A DNA stretch of 64,000 bases from Candidatus Woesearchaeota archaeon (GTDB lineage Archaea > Nanobdellota > Nanobdellia > Woesearchaeales > ARS49): NCBI GenBank assembly GCA_019323015.1, contig JAHWHY010000007.1, positions 9,038-73,037 of the forward strand, given 5' to 3'. Below, one piece after another: positions 39,441 through 49,803 of this stretch. Every line of letters starts with the position of its first letter. Position 1 is the stretch's first letter. A program made the position numbers and the translations under genes. A model generated the notes under the pieces. It saw nothing but the letters and a program-made list of their open reading frames with translations. It searched no databases and had not been told where the DNA came from.

Positions 39441-41903
39441 GTGCAGAAAAAAATAGGAGTATGCCTTTTAACAATACTTATATTTCTTTTATTTTTGTAT
39501 TCTGCACAAGCTGCATGCACTGACAATGACGGAGACGGGTTTGGAACAGAATATGTAACTGCAACAGGAAACAGGAACGGAGGCAACCACTACAGCATCA
39601 ACAAAACAGTGAATACAAGCAACACTCTTGCACAGAGCTTTTCAACAGCAAAAGATGCTGCAATTGTCAGAGTCGGCGTAAGACTCAACAGATGCTTTCC
39701 AAACATAAACAACATAACAGTGCAGGTAAGGGCAGACCTTAACAAGCCCAATGACTTTCTTGCACAATACAACATACCACGCGATGAAATACCCCAAGGC
39801 CCGAACGGAGGCTGGCATTATAAATCAGTAAATTTCAATGTCGGAGGAGGAAAAACATATTATCTAGCTGTAGGAAGCCCTCCTGCAGGGAAAAATCCCC
39901 ACTGCTGGATATACAACAAATCAGGAGACCCATACAAAAGCGGACAATTGTTTGAGAACGGAGCAGCAATAGACGGAGGAAAATCAGATGCAGTATTCGA
40001 GCTTTTCACAGCAGGCGACCTGACTGAATGCCCCCAAAGAAACATAGCAGACTGCAATGACAGCAATGCAAATATTTTACCCCCCTACTACGGGCAAATT
40101 ATCAACAATAACACATATCTCTGCACTGGATTCTACAATGTAACCGGCGCGATAGCAGGAATAACATTCAACAAATCCAACATAAAATTAGTGTGCCAAA
40201 ACACAACAATAAACAACAATAATCCTGCAAACGGGCTGTATGCAATAGGCGCGAATAGTTTTGATAATATTTCAATAACAGGATGCACCATACAAAACTA
40301 CAACAGGTCATATGGAATATATATCCGCAATCTCAAAAATGCAAACATAACAAACAACACATTCATACACAACGGAGAAGGAATACATGGAATAAACACA
40401 ATAAATATATGGGTGTATAACAACAGTTTCTACAATCATTCTGATCCTTTTCCCAGAGGATTCGGAATGATAGGACAGCAAGGAGTATATAACTGGACAA
40501 TACAAAATAATTATTTTGAAAACAGTGCATCAGCAGACCTGGTCATATACAACATAGGCAGCGGAAACCTGGTAGAGAACAATACCTGCAACAGCCTTGG
40601 GCCTGGCGGAATAGTTAGCATGGGCGTAAATGGCACTATAATAAGAAACAATGTGGCATATGGGCACACAGGAGGAACGAACCTTTCAACATATGGCTAT
40701 GGAATCATAGCAGCCACAGTAGACCTGCAGCCACCACTGATTCCAGAGTACAGGGCATGGATATACAACAACACAGTATACAATAATGACGTAGGGATTG
40801 CACTTCTGGGAAATAACTCTATTGCTGAAAACAATACAATATATAATAACACATATGGAATTTTTCTTCAAAACCAATCCTTCTTAATAGCAGGTTTTGT
40901 ATCACCAGGAGGCCACAACAACACAATCAGAAAAAACAAAGTATACAACAACACAAACGGAATCTATATGGACAGCACAAATTACAACATATTCAACAGG
41001 AACAACATAACACAAAATAAACAAGGAATCTGTTTCGTAAACTGCTTCAACATTACAGCAACAAACAACATATTCCTCGGAAATACAAAAGAAATAACAA
41101 TACAAGGAGGCCTGCCTGCAGCAAAAAACCAGATACAAAACACCACAATAAACACATTAAGAACCAGCTTTGATTACAAAGGACATTTTAACATAACACA
41201 CGGCAGCATGCAAGGAACCGCGCCATATGGAAAAGCAAGCATAGGCAAATTCATAGAAATAACAAACAACACAAACCTTGTGCCAAACCAATCTGTGAAC
41301 TTGACAATATATTATACTGCTGCAGATTTAAACAATATCAAGAAAGAAGCATCACTGCGCATATACAGATACAACAACAACAGATGGACCATGGTACCAG
41401 GAAGCACAGTAAACACCACCGCAAATTATGTAACAGCAGACCTGACAAGCTTCAGCATGTTCGGCGTGTTCGGACAATCAAAAAGTTCACGCAGCGCAGC
41501 AGGAGGAGGCGGAGGAGGAAGCGCCAGAAGAGCATATGAAAACACACTGGTTGAGCAAACACAAGAAAAACTGCCAGAGACAGAACAAGAAGCAGAAACA
41601 AAAAACCATCAAACAGAAGAAAAACAAGAAAAATCAACTGAGCAAGAAAACCCGCAAGCCACATTAAAACTACCTGAAATCAACACAGAAATACAAACAC
41701 CAGAGAGCGAAAAAACAATACTGCAGTACATACCCAGCACAAAAGCGCTTTTGCCAGGCATACTTGCTGTGGCAGCATTATTCAGCACAGTTGCATATCT
41801 TACCTTCATCAAATCCCCCACACAAAAACAACCCACACACAAACCATCAAGAAGAAAAGACAACATAGAGCTGGAAAAACACGGCTTCAGGGTCAAGAAA
41901 TAG
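39441..41903 (+). CDS. Large secreted parallel beta-helix protein with C-terminal anchor
   Basis: 820 residues from a GTG start after GAGGGG (an in-frame TTG lies at 39420). Signal peptide to about residue 25, a jelly-roll-like N-terminal domain, then many NosD/PbH1-type right-handed beta-helix repeats (N-N-T-I/Y-N-N patterns over about residues 220-560), a Gly-rich linker, an acidic Gln/Glu-rich stretch, a membrane helix (LPGILAVAALFSTVAYLTFI) and a basic tail. Extremely Asn/Thr-rich, with many N-x-T sequons for glycosylation. Candidate adhesin or glycan-active surface protein. TATA ATTTATATATAA near 39,388. Confidence 0.85.
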   Translation: MQKKIGVCLLTILIFLLFLYSAQAACTDNDGDGFGTEYVTATGNRNGGNHYSINKTVNTSNTLAQSFSTAKDAAIVRVGVRLNRCFPNINNITVQVRADLNKPNDFLAQYNIPRDEIPQGPNGGWHYKSVNFNVGGGKTYYLAVGSPPAGKNPHCWIYNKSGDPYKSGQLFENGAAIDGGKSDAVFELFTAGDLTECPQRNIADCNDSNANILPPYYGQIINNNTYLCTGFYNVTGAIAGITFNKSNIKLVCQNTTINNNNPANGLYAIGANSFDNISITGCTIQNYNRSYGIYIRNLKNANITNNTFIHNGEGIHGINTINIWVYNNSFYNHSDPFPRGFGMIGQQGVYNWTIQNNYFENSASADLVIYNIGSGNLVENNTCNSLGPGGIVSMGVNGTIIRNNVAYGHTGGTNLSTYGYGIIAATVDLQPPLIPEYRAWIYNNTVYNNDVGIALLGNNSIAENNTIYNNTYGIFLQNQSFLIAGFVSPGGHNNTIRKNKVYNNTNGIYMDSTNYNIFNRNNITQNKQGICFVNCFNITATNNIFLGNTKEITIQGGLPAAKNQIQNTTINTLRTSFDYKGHFNITHGSMQGTAPYGKASIGKFIEITNNTNLVPNQSVNLTIYYTAADLNNIKKEASLRIYRYNNNRWTMVPGSTVNTTANYVTADLTSFSMFGVFGQSKSSRSAAGGGGGGSARRAYENTLVEQTQEKLPETEQEAETKNHQTEEKQEKSTEQENPQATLKLPEINTEIQTPESEKTILQYIPSTKALLPGILAVAALFSTVAYLTFIKSPTQKQPTHKPSRRKDNIELEKHGFRVKK

Positions 41904-41955
41904 CTATTTCTCAATGGCAAGATTTATAAATATCTACCAAGTCATATAACTCTAT

Positions 41956-42039
41956 GCCGCGGTGGCACAACCTGGTACTGCGCTGGATTGCTAATCCAGT
42001 TTCCTTCGGGATATATGGGTTCAAATCCCATCCGCGGCG
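41956..42039 (+). tRNA. tRNA-Ser (GCU)
   Basis: Acceptor GCCGCGG/CCGCGGC, anticodon arm CTGGA-TTGCTAA-TCCAG with GCT anticodon, a long variable arm (TTCCTTCGGGA) and T arm TGGG-TTCAAAT-CCCA. No intron and no encoded CCA. Confidence 0.93.
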
Positions 42040-42089
42040 TAACATTTTTATACTTAAACAAATAGAATATTAAAAAAAGAGGTAATTAA

Positions 42090-42512
42090 ATGCTAATAAA
42101 GAAAGTAATGAAGCCAGCAGTGTGCGTCCCGCCGACTGCAACAAAAAAACAACTTCTAAAAGCAGCAAAAAAACACCCAACTGCAGACATATTCATAGTA
42201 GCAGGAAAAAACAACAAGTTTTTGGGAGACATACATGAAAATGATTTGTTCTATATGCTGGTGCCAAACAAGCTTTATGAAGACATAGGAGTTCAGCTGG
42301 CATTTGACCTTGAAAAAAAGTTCTGGGCAAAAACAGCAAGAGAATTAATGCGAAAACACGACGTGATCTGTTTTGAGAATGACACAACAATGGATGTTGC
42401 GCTAAAATTCGTGAGAGTAGAGGTGAATGAAATGCCTGTACTCAACAAGAAAAGACAAGTAGTGGGGGTAATTGACCAAGGCAGACTGCTGAGGCACATG
42501 AAAATACTATGA
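42090..42512 (+). CDS. CBS-domain pair protein
   Basis: 140 residues with two CBS motifs (TADIFIVAGKNNKFLGDIHENDL and VNEMPVLNKKRQVVGVIDQGRLL). CBS pairs bind adenine nucleotides and regulate partners. Its stop overlaps the antiporter start by 4 nt, so it probably senses nucleotide state for the transporter. Confidence 0.88.
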   Translation: MLIKKVMKPAVCVPPTATKKQLLKAAKKHPTADIFIVAGKNNKFLGDIHENDLFYMLVPNKLYEDIGVQLAFDLEKKFWAKTARELMRKHDVICFENDTTMDVALKFVRVEVNEMPVLNKKRQVVGVIDQGRLLRHMKIL

Positions 42513-43702
42513 TAGAGAACGTATTATTACTGCTATTAATACTTATTTTAACTGCCAAGCTAATAGGCGCTCTTTTTGAGAGAATCGGGCTTGACAGCAC
42601 AATAGGAGAACTATTGACAGGAGTTCTATTCGGGCCTTCAATACTAAATCTTGTCCATGCAGAAAGCATAGAAGCATTTGCAATAATCGGCTCTGTACTA
42701 ATCCTGTTTGTAGCAGGAATGAAACAACAAGACATAGGAAAAATCTACAAAGACAAACCAGCACTAAAAATCGGACTGACACTGCTTCTGGTCACAGCAG
42801 CACTAATGACAACCTTTTTTTATTTTGTGCCAAGATACTTTGGACTTGAATTCGGCATTTTCCAGGCAGTAATCCTAGGATTAGCATTTGCAGTAGTAGA
42901 CATAGGAGTGCCTGCAAAAATACTAATCTCAAAAGGCCTCATAAACAGGCCATTAGGAAAAATCACAGTGCGCTCTGCAATAGTAAACATAATACTGGGA
43001 CTATTATTATTCACAATAGCAACACTATTCATAAGCCCAAACCTGCGAGATATACTATTTAAAGCAGGCGGAATAATATTATTCCTTGCAGTAACCTACG
43101 GCCTGATATATTTCCTCTCAAAAATATCCAAGTTTGTCATGAGAATGCATGTTGAAGAAGGAGAATTTGTCATGGCACTAATCATGGTGCTTGCATTAGC
43201 ATACCTGACAGAAGTAATAGGATTCTCAAGCGTGCTAGGAGCGTTCATAGCAGGAGTATTGATAGCAAGAACACCCTTTGCAGAAACAAGAAGCTTCTCA
43301 GACAAAATAAAATCAATAAGCTTCGGACTATTCATCCCCTTATTCTTTGTATGGTTTGGACTAGAAATAAACCTCGCAGAGATATGGAAGCACATAATAC
43401 TCGCAGTACTGATATTCCTAGCATATGCATCAATAAGATTCATAATAACATACTCATACATGAGAAAATACAAGATGAAAATGCCTGCATTGATAAGCTC
43501 ATCAATGCTGTCAGTAGATGTAGAGAGCCTAGTTATTCTAATGGTGGCATTACAACTAGGAATATTCGTAACAGAGATACCGCTGACCTTATTTGCGCCA
43601 AGCGTATTCTTCAGCACATTCTTCATAGTATTGCTTGTAGCAATATTCTCTAAAATAGAGAAACCAAAAAAAGCAAAGAAGATGGTCAAGTTCATTGAGT
43701 AA
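42509..43702 (+). CDS. Cation/proton antiporter (CPA family)
   Basis: 397 residues, about 12 membrane segments. FERIGLDSTIGELLTGVLFGPSILN and VVDIGVPAKILISKG (with conserved Asp) mark the Na+/H+ or K+/H+ exchanger core. Lacks the C-terminal TrkA-N domain of KefB; the adjacent CBS protein may replace it as regulator. Confidence 0.9.
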   Translation: MIENVLLLLLILILTAKLIGALFERIGLDSTIGELLTGVLFGPSILNLVHAESIEAFAIIGSVLILFVAGMKQQDIGKIYKDKPALKIGLTLLLVTAALMTTFFYFVPRYFGLEFGIFQAVILGLAFAVVDIGVPAKILISKGLINRPLGKITVRSAIVNIILGLLLFTIATLFISPNLRDILFKAGGIILFLAVTYGLIYFLSKISKFVMRMHVEEGEFVMALIMVLALAYLTEVIGFSSVLGAFIAGVLIARTPFAETRSFSDKIKSISFGLFIPLFFVWFGLEINLAEIWKHIILAVLIFLAYASIRFIITYSYMRKYKMKMPALISSSMLSVDVESLVILMVALQLGIFVTEIPLTLFAPSVFFSTFFIVLLVAIFSKIEKPKKAKKMVKFIE

Positions 43703-43735
43703 ACCTTAAATACTCGGAAGAAATCTCATATATCA

Positions 43736-44416
43736 ATGAAAAAAGAGATACTTGTGATAAGCCTAGGAGGCTCAATAATAATACCAGAAAAAGTAGATAT
43801 AAACTTCTTGAAAGACTTCAGGAAAATAATACTTAGCTACAAGGATAAGTACCAATTCATAATATCAACAGGCGGAGGATACATAGCAAGAGAGTATGCA
43901 AAAGCAGCAGGACAGATAGCAAAAGTAGAGCAAGAAGACAAAGACTGGCTAGGGATACACTGCACAAGACTAAACGCACACCTGATAAGAACAATATTCA
44001 GCGAACATGCTTATGCAAAAGTCATAAAAGACCCAACCAGAAAAATAAATACAACAAAACCAGTGGTTGTTGCAGCAGGATACAAGCCAGGAAGCAGCAG
44101 TGACTATGACGCAGTTTTGCTGGCCAAGCTGTTTAAGGCTAAAAAAATACTAAATCTGACAAACATTGACTATGTATACAACAAAGACCCGTCAAAACAC
44201 ACATTTGCAAAACCACTAAAAGAGGTAAGCTGGAAACAATACAGAAAAATAATACCTCCTGAGTTTGAGTATGGCATGCACACGCCATTTGACCCAGTGG
44301 CAAGCAAGATTGCTGAGAAGCTCAAGATGCAGGTAGCCATAATAAACGGGCACAAACTAAAACAAATCAAGAATTACCTTGACAAAAAAGCATTCATAGG
44401 AAGCGTGATAAAATGA
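43736..44416 (+). CDS. pyrH: UMP kinase, archaeal type
   Basis: 226 residues of the amino-acid-kinase fold: ISLGGSIIIPE, ISTGGGYIAREYAKAA, YKPGSSSDYDAVLLA and LTNIDYVYNKDPSK are the ATP/UMP sites. Phosphorylates UMP to UDP. ATG overlaps by ATGA with the PINc ATPase downstream. Confidence 0.94.
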   Translation: MKKEILVISLGGSIIIPEKVDINFLKDFRKIILSYKDKYQFIISTGGGYIAREYAKAAGQIAKVEQEDKDWLGIHCTRLNAHLIRTIFSEHAYAKVIKDPTRKINTTKPVVVAAGYKPGSSSDYDAVLLAKLFKAKKILNLTNIDYVYNKDPSKHTFAKPLKEVSWKQYRKIIPPEFEYGMHTPFDPVASKIAEKLKMQVAIINGHKLKQIKNYLDKKAFIGSVIK

Positions 44417-46245
44417 ACAACAAAATAGTCCCAGACACATCAGTCATAATAGAAGGAGCCTTAAGGCAGCATATAGAAAAAGGAGAACTAAAAGGAAAAG
44501 AACTCCTGCTCCATGAAGCAGTATTTGCAGAACTAGAAAACCAGGCAAACAAAGGCAGGTCAACAGGTTTAATCGGGCTGGATGAACTAAAGAAAATACA
44601 GGAAACAGCAGGCAAAAACAAGATAAAAATCACAATATCCGGCAAAAGACCAACTTCTTCTGAAATAAAATACGCAGGAACAGGAGAGATAGACGCCTTG
44701 ATAAGACAATTAGCCTGGGATGAAGACGCAACACTAATGACATCAGACAAAGTACAGGCAAAAGTAGCAGAAGCAAAAGGAATGTCAGTTGTCCTGGTGC
44801 CAATGGAAACAGGACCCAGAAAAAAAATCAAACTTGAAACTTATTTTGACACAACAACAATGTCAGTGCATTTAAGAGAAAACGTGCTGCCAATGGCAAA
44901 AAAAGGAGTCCCAGGAAAATGGCAGTTTGTTGCGCTGGCAAAAACAAAACTAACAGCAGCAAAAATAAAAGAGATAAGCCAGGAAATAATAGAAGAAGCA
45001 AGAAGCAGAGCAGACGGGTTCTTGGAAATAGAAAGAGAAGGAAGCACAATAATCCAATTAGGGCCGTACAGAATTGTAATAACCAGGCCGCCATTCTCAG
45101 ACGGCTGGGAGATAACAGCAGTAAAACCAATCAAGAGATTGAGCCTTGCAGATTACAGGCTAAGCGAAAAGATGCAGAAAAGAGTTGCAGAACAAGCAGA
45201 AGGAATACTAATCGCAGGAGCACCAGGACATGGAAAAACAACATTTGCGCAGGCATTATCTGAGTACTTTGCAGACCAGCAGAAAATCGTCAAGACAGTT
45301 GAGGCACCAAGAGACCTTGTACTGCCAGACACAATCACACAACTAGCAATAAGCAGAGGAACACCAGAAGAGGTGCATGATGTTCTGCTTCTTTCTAGAC
45401 CAGATTACACTGTATTTGATGAAATGAGAAACACGCCAGACTTCATACTTTACTCTGACCTAAGATTAGCAGGAGTAGGCATGGTAGGCGTGATCCACGG
45501 AACAAATCCGTTAGATGCAATACAACGTTTTATCGGCAAATTGGAATTAGGAGTGATACCGCACGTAATAGACACTTTAGTATTTATCAAAAACGGAAGC
45601 ATAGGAAAAGTTCTTGCAATAGAGATGGTAGTCAAAGTGCCCTCAGGAATGACAGAAGCAGACCTAGCAAGACCTGTTATTGTAGTGTCTGACTTTGAGA
45701 GCGGCAAAGCAGCAGCAGAAATATACTCATATGGAGAGGAAACAGTAGTTGTTCCTGTAACAGAAACAGCTGAGAAAATGTCTGGAGCAAAAAAACTAGC
45801 AGCAGATGCAATAGAAAAAGCAATGCAGAAATACACAGACCAAATGAAAATAGAGATGCCATCAGAACACAAAGCAATAGTCTATGTCCCAAAACAATAC
45901 ATTGCAGGAATAATAGGAAAAGAAGGCAAAAACATATCCAAACTAGAGGAGAGATTAGGGATTGGGCTAGATATCAGAGAATTAGGAGCAGAGGAAGCTG
46001 CAGCAGAAAAACCAGAAGGAAAAGAAATTCATCATGAACTTAATTTTGCAAGCAAATATATCGAGATATATATCGGAGAAAACCTGAAAGGAAAAGATGT
46101 AGACATCTACGTTGCAAACGAGTACTTAGCTACTTTTAACATAGGCAAAAAAGGCATAATCAGGATCAAGAAAAGCAATCCACTAGGAAAAGCAATAATG
46201 AATGCCCAGAAATACGGAGAAAAAATAAGGATATTCAAGACCTAG
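44413..46245 (+). CDS. PINc-VirB11/PilT-type ATPase with KH domain
   Basis: 610 residues. N-terminal PIN nuclease domain (VPDTSVIIEGAL...FAELENQA...DEDATLMTSD), central secretion-type ATPase with Walker A IAGAPGHGKTTFAQ and Walker B DYTVFDEMRN, and a C-terminal KH-like RNA-binding domain (IAGIIGKEGKNISKLEERLGIGLDI). This archaeal family combines RNA cleavage with an ATPase ring; exact substrate unknown. Confidence 0.92.
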   Translation: MNNKIVPDTSVIIEGALRQHIEKGELKGKELLLHEAVFAELENQANKGRSTGLIGLDELKKIQETAGKNKIKITISGKRPTSSEIKYAGTGEIDALIRQLAWDEDATLMTSDKVQAKVAEAKGMSVVLVPMETGPRKKIKLETYFDTTTMSVHLRENVLPMAKKGVPGKWQFVALAKTKLTAAKIKEISQEIIEEARSRADGFLEIEREGSTIIQLGPYRIVITRPPFSDGWEITAVKPIKRLSLADYRLSEKMQKRVAEQAEGILIAGAPGHGKTTFAQALSEYFADQQKIVKTVEAPRDLVLPDTITQLAISRGTPEEVHDVLLLSRPDYTVFDEMRNTPDFILYSDLRLAGVGMVGVIHGTNPLDAIQRFIGKLELGVIPHVIDTLVFIKNGSIGKVLAIEMVVKVPSGMTEADLARPVIVVSDFESGKAAAEIYSYGEETVVVPVTETAEKMSGAKKLAADAIEKAMQKYTDQMKIEMPSEHKAIVYVPKQYIAGIIGKEGKNISKLEERLGIGLDIRELGAEEAAAEKPEGKEIHHELNFASKYIEIYIGENLKGKDVDIYVANEYLATFNIGKKGIIRIKKSNPLGKAIMNAQKYGEKIRIFKT

Positions 46246-46495
46246 TGCCATAAAGAACCTTTGCAATAGCATACGGCTTGTCATGTTCTGGAATCCTTAA
46301 ATTATAAATATACTCACAAACCTTGCCATGCATTCCATGAGGAATCTTTCCATCAGAAACACCGCAAGCTCTCAAGGCATTTTCTACAACACCACACACA
46401 AAAGCATTCTTAGCAGAATCCTCGCGCAGTTCCTGCACAAGACAATCTCCTTTTTCTTTATTCATAATCAAAACAGTAGGTCTCTTAGGCAACAT
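46235..46495 (-). CDS. Hypothetical protein, 86 aa
   Basis: Start at ATG 46495 after an AAGGTGGT site; the frame extends to 46552 without other support. Alpha/beta protein MLPKRPTVLIMNKEKGDCLV... with three Cys. No recognised family. Its 3' end converges on the PINc ATPase gene with 11-nt overlap. Confidence 0.6.
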   Translation of the reverse strand: MLPKRPTVLIMNKEKGDCLVQELREDSAKNAFVCGVVENALRACGVSDGKIPHGMHGKVCEYIYNLRIPEHDKPYAIAKVLYGTRS

Positions 46496-46589
46496 ACCAC
46501 CTTTTTTATAAAATTCCACAAAAGCAAAGAGGTTATATAAGCTTTGCGACACAGAAAAGTATATATACTATAAGCTATGAAGCCAGGAT

Positions 46590-47882
46590 ATGTTTGACAT
46601 AAATTTAGTAAGGGAAAAACCAGAATTAGTAAAGAAAAATCTCAAGAACAGATATGACAAAGAGATGATTCCAGTAGTTGATGACCTGCTAAAAAAAGAC
46701 GCAGAATGGAAGAAACTAAAGCAGGAAAGTGATGCTTTACGGGCTAAAAGGAATCAGCTTTCCAAGAAAATAAATGAGTTAAAGAAAAAAGGCAAAAAAG
46801 CAGACAAGGAAATAAAAGCAGCTGCAGAGATACCAGACAAAATAAAAGAAATAGAAGAAGTAATGAAAAACTTGAAGTGGGGGATAAAGAAGTATTTGAT
46901 GAACCTTCCTAACATGCTTGACCCTTCTGTTCCTATTGGCGTTGATGAAAAAGACAACAAGGAGCTTAAGAAAGTAGGAAAACCAAAGAAATTCACATTT
47001 GAGATAAAAGGACACGGAGAACTGGCAGAAGAACTCGGGCTTGCAGACTTCAAAAGGAGTGCTAAGGTCTCTGGAGCAGGATTTTACTATATTAAGAATG
47101 AACTAGCTATACTAAATCAAGCACTTATTAGATATACAATTGATTTCTTAATAAAAAAAGGCTTTGATTACATAGAACCGCCATTGATGCTTCGCAAGGC
47201 GGCATATGAAGGTGTTGTAGAGCTGGATGACTTTGAAAACGTGATGTACAAAGCAGAAAAAGAGGATTTATACTTTATTGCAACAAGCGAGCACAGCCTC
47301 ATAGCACAATACATGGATGAAAACATTCCAATAGATAAATTACCACTAAAACTAGCAGGATACAGCATGTGCTTCAGGAAAGAAATCGGAAGTCATGGTG
47401 TAGACACAAAAGGATTATTCAGGACACACCAATTCAACAAGATTGAGCAGATTGTTATCTGCAAACCAAAAGAAGACATGCTATTCTTTAATGAAATCCT
47501 AAAAAACTCTGCAGAACTAGTTAAAAACCTTGGCCTGCCATTCAGGTTACTTGAGATGTGCTCTGGAGACCTGGGAAATCTTAAATCAAAACAAATAGAT
47601 GTAGAAGTCTGGATGCCAAAACAAGGAACATACCAAGAAGTAGGAAGCTGCAGCAACTGCACAGACTATCAAGCAAAAAGACTAAACATGAAAGCAATTG
47701 ATAAAAAATTAGTTAAAACAAATGTTCATACACTAAATAATACTGCAATAGCAACATCAAGAATAATGGTGGCAATATTAGAAAATTTCCAGAACAAAGA
47801 CGGCTCTGTAGATATTCCAACAGTGCTTCATAAGTACACAGGATTCAAGAAAATAAAGCCTGTTAAAAAGACCAAAAAGTGA
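46590..47882 (+). CDS. serS: Seryl-tRNA synthetase
   Basis: 430 residues. N-terminal coiled-coil arm (about 30-110), class II motif 2 (SMCFRKEIGSHGVDTKGLFRTHQF) and motif 3 (NTAIATSRIMVAILEN). Common (bacterial-like) SerRS type. Charges tRNA-Ser, one of which (GCU) is in this window. Confidence 0.96.
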   Translation: MFDINLVREKPELVKKNLKNRYDKEMIPVVDDLLKKDAEWKKLKQESDALRAKRNQLSKKINELKKKGKKADKEIKAAAEIPDKIKEIEEVMKNLKWGIKKYLMNLPNMLDPSVPIGVDEKDNKELKKVGKPKKFTFEIKGHGELAEELGLADFKRSAKVSGAGFYYIKNELAILNQALIRYTIDFLIKKGFDYIEPPLMLRKAAYEGVVELDDFENVMYKAEKEDLYFIATSEHSLIAQYMDENIPIDKLPLKLAGYSMCFRKEIGSHGVDTKGLFRTHQFNKIEQIVICKPKEDMLFFNEILKNSAELVKNLGLPFRLLEMCSGDLGNLKSKQIDVEVWMPKQGTYQEVGSCSNCTDYQAKRLNMKAIDKKLVKTNVHTLNNTAIATSRIMVAILENFQNKDGSVDIPTVLHKYTGFKKIKPVKKTKK

Positions 47883-47931
47883 TTTCTCTACTACAATAAA
47901 GCTTAAATAAGCTACTAAATAATTTCAGGAT

Positions 47932-48993
47932 ATGAATTTATTTGACGGTATATTGGGGGATGAAGAAAGCCTGTTCAAGAATGAAGATGCCTTAGATACA
48001 GAGTTTGTTCCTAAGCTACTTCCTTTTAGAGAAGGGCAGCAGAGGGAGATAATCCTAAGTATCAAGCCGCTCATGCAGAACAGAAATGGAAAGAATCTGT
48101 TCATCTGCGGAGCACCTGGAATAGGAAAAACAGCTGCAACAAAATGGATATTCAGAGATCTGGAGTACAACACAGACGAAGTAGTTCCAATATACATAAA
48201 CTGCTGGCAGAAAAATACCACATATAAAATAATTGTAGACATATGTCATCAACTAGGTTACAAGTTTACTCAAAATAAAAACACAGAAGAATTGTTTAAG
48301 GTAGTGCAAAACATGGCAAACAGAAAGCCAATAGTATTTGCATTTGATGAAATAGACAAAGTAGAAGATTTTGACTTTCTTTATTCCATACTTAATGATA
48401 TTTACAAGAAAAGCATATTCTTGATAACAAACTACAAAGAGTGGCTTGATAAATTAGAAGACAGAATTAAATCCAGATTATTGCCAGAGATAATAGAATT
48501 CAAATCATATGATGAACGCGAGACATCTGAGATACTTAAGCAGAGAACAATGTATGCATTTATTCCAGGAGTATTAGATGATGCAGCATTTAGCTTGATA
48601 TCAAAAACATCTACTGAGAGAGGAGACATAAGAGCAGGACTTTATTTGCTAAGAGAGGCAGGCAGGGTTGCAGAGAGCCTGAGCTCTAAAAAGATAACAG
48701 AAGAACATGCACAGAAAGCAATAGATAAATTAGAGGATTTCAAAATCAAAAAATCAACTGATTTAGATGAGGATACTAGATTGGTTCTTAATATTGTGAA
48801 AGAGAACAGTGACAATAAGATAGGAGACTTGTTTGAGATCTACAAGAAAAAAGGCGGAACAGGCGCGTATAAGACATTTCAGAGAAGAATAGAGAAGTTG
48901 AGTAAGGCACAGTTTATTATCGCAAATAAGGTAACTGGAAAAGAAGGAAATACAACAATCATTAGTTATGCAAAGAAATTGACTGAATTCTAG
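47932..48993 (+). CDS. cdc6: Replication initiator Cdc6/Orc1
   Basis: 353 residues, AAA+ ATPase: Walker A ICGAPGIGKTAATKW, Walker B VFAFDEIDKVED, sensor LLREAGRVAE and a C-terminal winged helix. Binds origin repeats and loads MCM. No obvious origin repeat cluster flanks it in this window. Converges with the TrmB-like gene (4-nt overlap). Confidence 0.92.
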   Translation: MNLFDGILGDEESLFKNEDALDTEFVPKLLPFREGQQREIILSIKPLMQNRNGKNLFICGAPGIGKTAATKWIFRDLEYNTDEVVPIYINCWQKNTTYKIIVDICHQLGYKFTQNKNTEELFKVVQNMANRKPIVFAFDEIDKVEDFDFLYSILNDIYKKSIFLITNYKEWLDKLEDRIKSRLLPEIIEFKSYDERETSEILKQRTMYAFIPGVLDDAAFSLISKTSTERGDIRAGLYLLREAGRVAESLSSKKITEEHAQKAIDKLEDFKIKKSTDLDEDTRLVLNIVKENSDNKIGDLFEIYKKKGGTGAYKTFQRRIEKLSKAQFIIANKVTGKEGNTTIISYAKKLTEF

Positions 48994-49703
48994 GATTTCT
49001 TAGCAATCTTCCAAAGAATTTCAAAGTGATTCTTGTAAGTCTGTGCTATTAACTTGTTTTTTATGATTATGACTAATGGTTTTTGCTTGATTAGATGAAT
49101 AGCAACATAATCATCAAAAATATTTGTTGTGGCTTCGCTATCTATGTCTAAAAATCTGTACTCAAATCTCTTATATGCAAAAGGCGGAGTGCCTTTTAGT
49201 TTAGAATTTCCTATTATTCTTACTTTGGTATTAGACTTCATAACCTGCTTAGCAATCCTTGGAATCTCATACAAAGCATAGAACGCCCTGCCTGTGGAAC
49301 CAAAAGCACAGTATTCTTTTGATTTAAGCATTAAATTCATCAGCACTCTCAAACCCTCTTTACCCTCATAAACCTTAATTTCCTGAGGAATCTCCTGAAT
49401 CTTCTCAATTTTTTTTAATTCAGGAATCAAATCCTTGACAAATGCCTCCTTTTTTCTTATAGGATTCAACAGATTTTCTGGCTCTGAAGCTGAAAAAAAC
49501 TTTTTATTGGATTTTACAACATAATTTACCAAGCCTTTTTCTATCAAATGATTCAAAACAGTATAAACAAGAGTTCTATCCATACCAATCTTCTTAGCCA
49601 AAGCATTAGCAGAACTAGAGCCACGCTTAAGCAATTCTAAGTAAACTTTAGCTTCATTGCCTGTAAGCCCTGATTTCTGCAGGCTTTCCTCAAATGCTGC
49701 CAT
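48990..49703 (-). CDS. TrmB-family transcriptional regulator
   Basis: 237 residues from the ATG of MAAFEESLQKSGLTGNEAKVYLELL. N-terminal winged helix (LAKKIGMDRTLVYTVLNHLIEKGLV) followed by the TrmB-type effector domain with PLD-like features. A TATA box (GTTTTATATAC) 27 nt upstream suggests a leaderless mRNA. A perfect inverted repeat lies just upstream of the TATA, suggesting autoregulation and control of the divergent MSED genes. Confidence 0.85.
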   Translation of the reverse strand: MAAFEESLQKSGLTGNEAKVYLELLKRGSSSANALAKKIGMDRTLVYTVLNHLIEKGLVNYVVKSNKKFFSASEPENLLNPIRKKEAFVKDLIPELKKIEKIQEIPQEIKVYEGKEGLRVLMNLMLKSKEYCAFGSTGRAFYALYEIPRIAKQVMKSNTKVRIIGNSKLKGTPPFAYKRFEYRFLDIDSEATTNIFDDYVAIHLIKQKPLVIIIKNKLIAQTYKNHFEILWKIAKKS

Positions 49704-49736
49704 AGATAGTGGGACTTGGCCGAAGTATATAAAACT

Positions 49737-49757
49737 GTTGTTATTTATCATAACAAC
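49737..49757. promoter_or_regulatory. Putative TrmB-like operator
   Basis: GTTGTTA-N7-TAACAAC, a perfect 7-bp inverted repeat immediately upstream of the regulator's TATA box (about 49,727-49,734) and 47 nt before the divergent MSED1 start. Confidence 0.55.
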
Positions 49758-49803
49758 TATGATTTAAGTAGTTCTGAGAGGTAGAGATATTTGGTGATTA
49801 AGA

